A DNA stretch of 18,461 nucleotides from JBGPIK01 sp041484845 (lineage in GTDB: Bacteria; Desulfobacterota; Binatia; UBA9968), in NCBI GenBank assembly GCA_041484845.1, contig JBGPIK010000092.1, forward strand, positions 1-18,461, given 5' to 3'. The translations under genes and the position numbers were made by a program. Below are positions 14,852 to 18,461 of the stretch, piece after piece. A model generated the notes under the pieces. It was not told the DNA's origin and searched no databases. It saw only the letters and a program-made list of their open reading frames with translations. Positions within the stretch are counted from its first letter, which is position 1, and the number at the start of each line of letters is the position of its first letter.

Positions 14852-16009
14852 TTACGGCTCCCATTTCGTCCTCTTGAGATCCGCCTCAGCGTCTCTGGCG
14901 AGACTTAAATCAAAGACTTCGTTGAGTTCCACATTTCTTTGCACCTTCAACATTTCTCTGGCTCTTTCGACGACGCGTTTCATGCTTGGCTCCTCTAATT
15001 GGCCGCCGGGATTATGCCGCAGCATGTCATCGTCATAAATCTGCTTGGCGACCGCACGGTCATTGACTCGCTGCACCTTTTGAGTGAGCGCAATCGCCGC
15101 CGTAGGATTTTGTCCATAGAAAATGTGCCCCTTCTCCATAGCCCTGAGCAGCGCGCGAACCATGGGCCGCTCGCGCGCCAAAAGATCGTCCGATGCCGTG
15201 ATCGGCGAGGAAATCCAGGGCGGTTGTTTGTAGGGCAGTTCACGAAAGCCTTCCTTGACCGCTTGCAAAGCGCCGGTAGAGGCGAGTAGAGCCGCCTTAA
15301 CCGTGCCCGCTTTCAAGGCCGCATAGCGAACGTCTGGTGTGCCGATTTGCAGTAGCACAACATCCTTGGCCGGGTTAATGCCGTGCTGTTCGAGAATCTC
15401 CCTGGTGAGCATGTCGGTGAGACCGCCGAAGGTGCTGACGGCAATCCGTTTCTGCTTTACTTCCTCGAAGCTCTTGATCTCCGGGGAAACCACAAAGCGA
15501 TGGCCTAGAGTTTTCGCGGAAACGTAAATCACTTTGCCCTTAAATCGTCCCGCGACCATCGCGTCGAACATGTTGGGGTTGCTCGATAGCTCCATCTGCC
15601 CATTCAACAAAGCCATCGTGCAAATTTGCCCGCGCGCCACAAGCACGTCGAGATCCAACCCCTCCTGCGCGAAATAGCCGCGCTCTTTCGCCACATAGGC
15701 GTGCATGATTCCCGAACCGACACCGGGAGCGCAGAGCCTAACTTTTCTCAGTTGAGCTGAGGCATCGGAATCGAAAAGAAAGAAAAAACCGATCAGCAAC
15801 AACGAAACAACTGAACTACGTAGGGCGATCAGTCGGTATGTCTTCTCTGTGGCTTCCTCCCCCTTGATGGGGGAGAATAGAGGGGGTGATTCACAATCGC
15901 TCTCGCACCCCCATCCTTGCCTTCCCCCGTCAAGGGGGAAGGCATGCTTGCCGGGACGCACTGTTACAACTAGTCCACGCCGCTCCACTAAATCTTGATC
16001 ATTTTTCAT
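14852..16009 (-). CDS. NMT1-like substrate-binding protein, paralog SBP-C (N-terminus uncertain)
   Basis: The mature part is clear: QLRKVRLCAPGVGSGIMHAYVA, GYFAQEGLDLDVLVARG, AVSTFGGLTDMLTREILE and GHIFYGQNPTAAI mirror SBP-B throughout. A hydrophobic signal core (FFFLF) with ASA before the cleavage site stands at about residues 65-85 when counted from the ATG at 16009. That ATG has an excellent GGGAGG five bases upstream and lies 18 bp after UbiD, so translation very likely begins there (or at GTG 16015). Yet the first 60 or so residues look unlike a leader: residues about 23-53 are the translation of a C-rich inverted repeat, and no ATG or GTG lies between it and the signal core. Either the product has an odd N-terminal extension or the repeat inserted in frame and damaged export. 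Confidence 0.82.
   Translation of the reverse strand: MKNDQDLVERRGLVVTVRPGKHAFPLDGGRQGWGCESDCESPPLFSPIKGEEATEKTYRLIALRSSVVSLLLIGFFFLFDSDASAQLRKVRLCAPGVGSGIMHAYVAKERGYFAQEGLDLDVLVARGQICTMALLNGQMELSSNPNMFDAMVAGRFKGKVIYVSAKTLGHRFVVSPEIKSFEEVKQKRIAVSTFGGLTDMLTREILEQHGINPAKDVVLLQIGTPDVRYAALKAGTVKAALLASTGALQAVKEGFRELPYKQPPWISSPITASDDLLARERPMVRALLRAMEKGHIFYGQNPTAAIALTQKVQRVNDRAVAKQIYDDDMLRHNPGGQLEEPSMKRVVERAREMLKVQRNVELNEVFDLSLARDAEADLKRTKWEP
15853..15942. repeat. C-rich long inverted repeat (two head-to-head units)
   Basis: Arms 15853-15888 and 15906-15942 are about 36 nt and imperfectly complementary, with a 17-nt loop. Each arm contains its own small palindrome (CCCCCTTGAtGGGGG type) followed by a GGGGGTG end. 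The 17555-17612 spacer carries a related palindrome and a GGTGGGGGCG end. It lies in frame inside the apparent 5' coding region of SBP-C. Confidence 0.7.
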
Positions 16010-16027
16010 CAGCACCTCCCAAGCCTG

Positions 16028-17470
16028 CTACCCGCCTAACAACTCTTTCCATTTTGCTTCCATCGCTCGGCGCAACTCGGGTGAGATACCGACTTTCTCA
16101 GGAAAATGTTCTTTCCAGTGATAGGGCCGGGTCGCATCGATGATGGCGACCGAGGCCGTGTAGTCGCCCTTCTGTGCCTTCTCCGGATCGAGGCGCGGGT
16201 CGACGCGTGAGCTCCAGATCCGCCGGTTGATGTCTAACGAAGTGCCAGGATCGCAGCGGCTCCCCATCGCTTCGAACACTTCTTCTAGATCGTGTGGGTT
16301 GACGTCTTCGTCGACAAGAATCACGAAGCGCGTATGGTACCCGCCGGTGCCGCCGAGCGCGCCGAGGGCCGCACGCATCGCATGACCGGGAAAAGATTGC
16401 TCGATCGAGAGAACGACTATACCGCCACCATATCGGACACCCTTGATGCCTGGGATTCCCAGAGCCTCAAGCTCGGAGCGCACCCGCATACCGCGAGCGC
16501 CAAACAAATTTCGCGCCGTGTTGGGAAACGGCGGCGAGCCCATGATGATGGGATCGTCGCGGAAAAGCACGGCGTGAATTTTTATCAGCGACGAGGGGCT
16601 GGCGTCACCATAATATCCGCCCATTTCACCGAACGGCCCTTCGATCGCGACGCCCGCCTTCGGCGGAAGAATCTCACCTTCGAGCACTGCCTCCGCCGTC
16701 GCGGGAATCGGCAGGTCCGTATAAACGCCTCGGGTTACTTCGACTGGAGCGCCGCGCAGCCAACCGGCGTAATCGTATTCACAATGGCCCCAAGCGGCGT
16801 TGTCGCCGGCGGCGATGAGAATCGATGGCTCCTGCCCCAGTGAAATCGCCACTGGACAGCCCTTGTCCTGCGCCCAATATTTCTTGCTGATGATATCGCC
16901 GTGGTGCCCCGACGCCAAGTGGCCGACACAAGTGTTCTCATCGATCAACTTGAACCGATAGGAGCCGACATTGACGTACCCGCTTTCCGGCTCCCGCGTC
17001 ACTGTCGCGGTGGCGCACATATAAGGTCCACCGTCCTTCTCATGCCAGCGCACCCAGGGAAAGATCTTGAGGTTGACGTCTGCGCCTCGCTTGACGTTTT
17101 GCTTGACCGGAGCGTCTTGCACAAAAACCGGCGGCAGGGGCTGAAATTTTTTGACCTCCGCATTCCACCAGCGCATGGCCTCGGACTCACTGATTTCGGG
17201 CGGGCAGCCGTGAATCAACTTCTGGCGCGCCGCGTTGTTGAGCATGTTGGTCATCAAACGCCAACCGCGCGGATAGCCTTTGATCGCATCGAAAAGCAAG
17301 ACCGGACATTCTTTACGCGCGCCGATGAGCCCGGTGAGCGCGCCGATTTCCAGCTCTCCGTCCGCTCCCTCAATCACTTGGAGCTGGCCCATCGCTTTCA
17401 CTACGGATAAATATTCGCGCAGATCCTGAAACGCACGGGGCCGACGCTGTACTGATACTGGAGTTGCCAT
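16028..17470 (-). CDS. UbiD family decarboxylase
   Basis: A 480-residue protein of typical UbiD length. It has the family's opening (FQDLREYLSVVKAMGQLQVI), PWVRWHEKDGGPYMCATATVT (138-158), the VNVGSYRFKLIDENTCVGHL block (166-185), PATAEAVLEGEILPP (256-270), EGPFGEMGGYYG (277-288) and MGSRCDP near the C-terminus. R172, E277 and E282 fall where the catalytic Arg-Glu-Glu triad of prenylated-FMN decarboxylases is expected (R173, E277, E282 in Fdc1), so it looks active. Such enzymes reversibly decarboxylate unsaturated or aromatic acids and need UbiX-made prenyl-FMN; no ubiX is in view. AAGGA precedes the ATG at 17470. SBP-C follows after 18 bp, the tightest spacing in the cluster, implying co-transcription and a link between ligand uptake and decarboxylation. 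The substrate is unknown. Confidence 0.94.
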   Translation of the reverse strand: MATPVSVQRRPRAFQDLREYLSVVKAMGQLQVIEGADGELEIGALTGLIGARKECPVLLFDAIKGYPRGWRLMTNMLNNAARQKLIHGCPPEISESEAMRWWNAEVKKFQPLPPVFVQDAPVKQNVKRGADVNLKIFPWVRWHEKDGGPYMCATATVTREPESGYVNVGSYRFKLIDENTCVGHLASGHHGDIISKKYWAQDKGCPVAISLGQEPSILIAAGDNAAWGHCEYDYAGWLRGAPVEVTRGVYTDLPIPATAEAVLEGEILPPKAGVAIEGPFGEMGGYYGDASPSSLIKIHAVLFRDDPIIMGSPPFPNTARNLFGARGMRVRSELEALGIPGIKGVRYGGGIVVLSIEQSFPGHAMRAALGALGGTGGYHTRFVILVDEDVNPHDLEEVFEAMGSRCDPGTSLDINRRIWSSRVDPRLDPEKAQKGDYTASVAIIDATRPYHWKEHFPEKVGISPELRRAMEAKWKELLGG

Positions 17471-17554
17471 TCTTCGTTCCTTAATGCGGCGACTGCTTTG
17501 CTACGAGGTAAATTAGAACCTTATTTCTTTCTACGTTTTTCGCTCTGCACGCTT

Positions 17555-17612
17555 GAATCTCCCCCTCCTCTTTCCTCCCCCGCAATGCGGGGGAGGATGA
17601 AGGTGGGGGCGT
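17555..17612. repeat. C-rich palindrome in the UbiD leader
   Basis: A 10-bp perfect stem (17574-17583 with 17587-17596) and a 3-nt loop, followed by ATGAAGGTGGGGGCG. The composition and layout match the C-rich inverted repeat at 15853-15942. It occupies the 166-bp gap between M29-like copy B and UbiD; there is no U-run for an intrinsic terminator. Confidence 0.65.
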
Positions 17613-17636
17613 GTCCCCGTCGTGGTGAATTTTCCC

Positions 17637-18461
17637 TCAAATCTTGAACTTGCCCTTCTCGCACACCACCGTGTCGTCGATGGTCATCGTGATCTTGTCG
17701 GTGATTCCTTCAAGCCTGAGGATGCTGTTGATCTTGCCGCGATCGGCGCCGTGGCCCATGCCGAAATGCATCGCGCCGTAATGTTTCTTCCACTCGCGCA
17801 CCGAGTCATTGTCTTTCTGGCAGAGCTTATTAAGCCCGACTGAAATTTCTCCACCCACCAGCCAAGAATTTTCATCGCCGTAGGTTTCCACAAACCAGCG
17901 CACCTGCTCCGCCTCGGTTTTGCCCTGTATATCGACGACGCGGCCGTCCTTGATGACTAGCGTCACGGGATGTTTCCACCGGCCCGGCGGAAACTGCGCC
18001 GTCACCTCCCACACGACCGTCCCGTTGGCCGTGCCCGGCACCGGTTCCACGTGAGCTTCGCCCCACGGCCATGTGCCTCCGGCCAACTTGCCGTTTTTTG
18101 GGTTGCGCCCGAAAGGAATTCGCCCCCACCAATCAGCGAAAAATCCCGGCGCCAAACCGCCTATCTCGGCCGTGAGATCGGTGCCGTTATCCGCTTGCAC
18201 GCGAATTTTCTTGCCCTTATCTTGCAGTTCGCCGACCTTGCGCCCGAGCGTGCAAATTTCTTCAATGTCTTTCATCGTCGTCCGGCAGCCGCCGTCGCAA
18301 AGAATCTCGACGGTGATCTCCTCCATAAGCCACATCGGCCCGCCGCAGGCCTGCCGCATCGCGCGTGATCCCGGCGTAGAGTTGCTCATCGCGGTGGTCG
18401 TGAGCGCTACGATGACGTCCGCGCCGCGCGCGGCTTCGATCGCCATCTGCGGCACATCGGC
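17637..18461 (-). CDS. M29 aminopeptidase/NicX-like protein, copy B (N-terminus off right edge)
   Basis: A partial frame of 274 residues, open to the window edge; the start lies outside. It aligns without gaps to the last 271 or so residues of copy A (13687-14730), about three quarters identical by eye, with shared GTWPWGEAH, PGTANGTVVWEV, YGDENSWLVGGE and KKHYGAMHFG blocks. The same C-terminal substitution is present: LRLEG where M29 and NicX proteins carry H-x-D, so the change is a lineage feature and not a single mutation. UbiD follows after 166 bp. The internal ATG at 18455 lies within the homologous region and is not the true start. Confidence 0.88.
   Translation of the reverse strand, partial: ADVPQMAIEAARGADVIVALTTTAMSNSTPGSRAMRQACGGPMWLMEEITVEILCDGGCRTTMKDIEEICTLGRKVGELQDKGKKIRVQADNGTDLTAEIGGLAPGFFADWWGRIPFGRNPKNGKLAGGTWPWGEAHVEPVPGTANGTVVWEVTAQFPPGRWKHPVTLVIKDGRVVDIQGKTEAEQVRWFVETYGDENSWLVGGEISVGLNKLCQKDNDSVREWKKHYGAMHFGMGHGADRGKINSILRLEGITDKITMTIDDTVVCEKGKFKI

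Noticed and set aside
10626..16027. A TPP or other riboswitch upstream of the NMT1-like binding-protein genes
   Set aside because: I looked for the paired conserved CTGAGA and ACCTGA-type motifs of the TPP element in the minus-strand leaders and saw none. The leaders are short and repeat-filled.

Overview
The window reads as a fragment of a moderately GC-rich, Gram-negative-type bacterial chromosome. Every gene I can support lies on the minus strand. No rRNA or tRNA is present, so taxonomy is inference only. The gene mix (several NMT1-like solute-binding proteins, UbiD-family decarboxylase, hydantoinase B, LLM flavin oxidoreductase, SBBP/HAF/DUF11 surface protein) and the repeat-filled spacers resemble environmental lineages once called 'deltaproteobacterial' (Binatota, Tectomicrobia, Methylomirabilota/Rokubacteria-like).

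Region 1 (2-6268) is one continuous open frame of at least 2089 codons that runs off the left edge. It encodes a secreted modular protein: signal peptide, an N-terminal domain typical of SBBP proteins, seven SBBP beta-propeller repeats, a Y-D-G-type beta domain, one putative Ig (He_PIG) domain, eight HAF repeats, and five complete plus one partial DUF11 repeats. Neighbouring DUF11 units are almost identical in DNA over about 90 bp at a 411-bp period.

Region 2 (6269-7469) carries a mobile unit: an intact REP-associated tyrosine transposase (RAYT, Y1_Tnp family) bounded by a perfect 22-bp inverted repeat, next to a hairpin-forming octamer repeat that recurs elsewhere in the window.

Region 3 (7470-18461) is a co-directional set of metabolic genes. 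In transcription order: M29/NicX-like protein (cut by the right edge), UbiD-family decarboxylase, NMT1-like substrate-binding protein, a second M29/NicX-like protein, a second paralogous substrate-binding protein, an OsmC-family protein, a third substrate-binding protein, hydantoinase B/oxoprolinase, and an LLM flavin-dependent oxidoreductase. The M29-like and SBP genes occur as a duplicated pair. The set suggests uptake and breakdown of a cyclic, carboxylated and perhaps nitrogen-containing compound (decarboxylation, ring or amide opening, flavin oxidation). The substrate is unknown, and no ABC permease/ATPase, HyuA or UbiX is in view. Both M29-like proteins appear to lack the C-terminal H-x-D metal-ligand pair of their family.

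Most spacers are 50-435 bp and filled with short iterated or inverted oligomers of several kinds: GGAGT-type octamers, TCACGCC heptamers, GTAGGG palindromes and C-rich palindromes. One C-rich inverted repeat lies inside the apparent N-terminal coding region of a substrate-binding protein.
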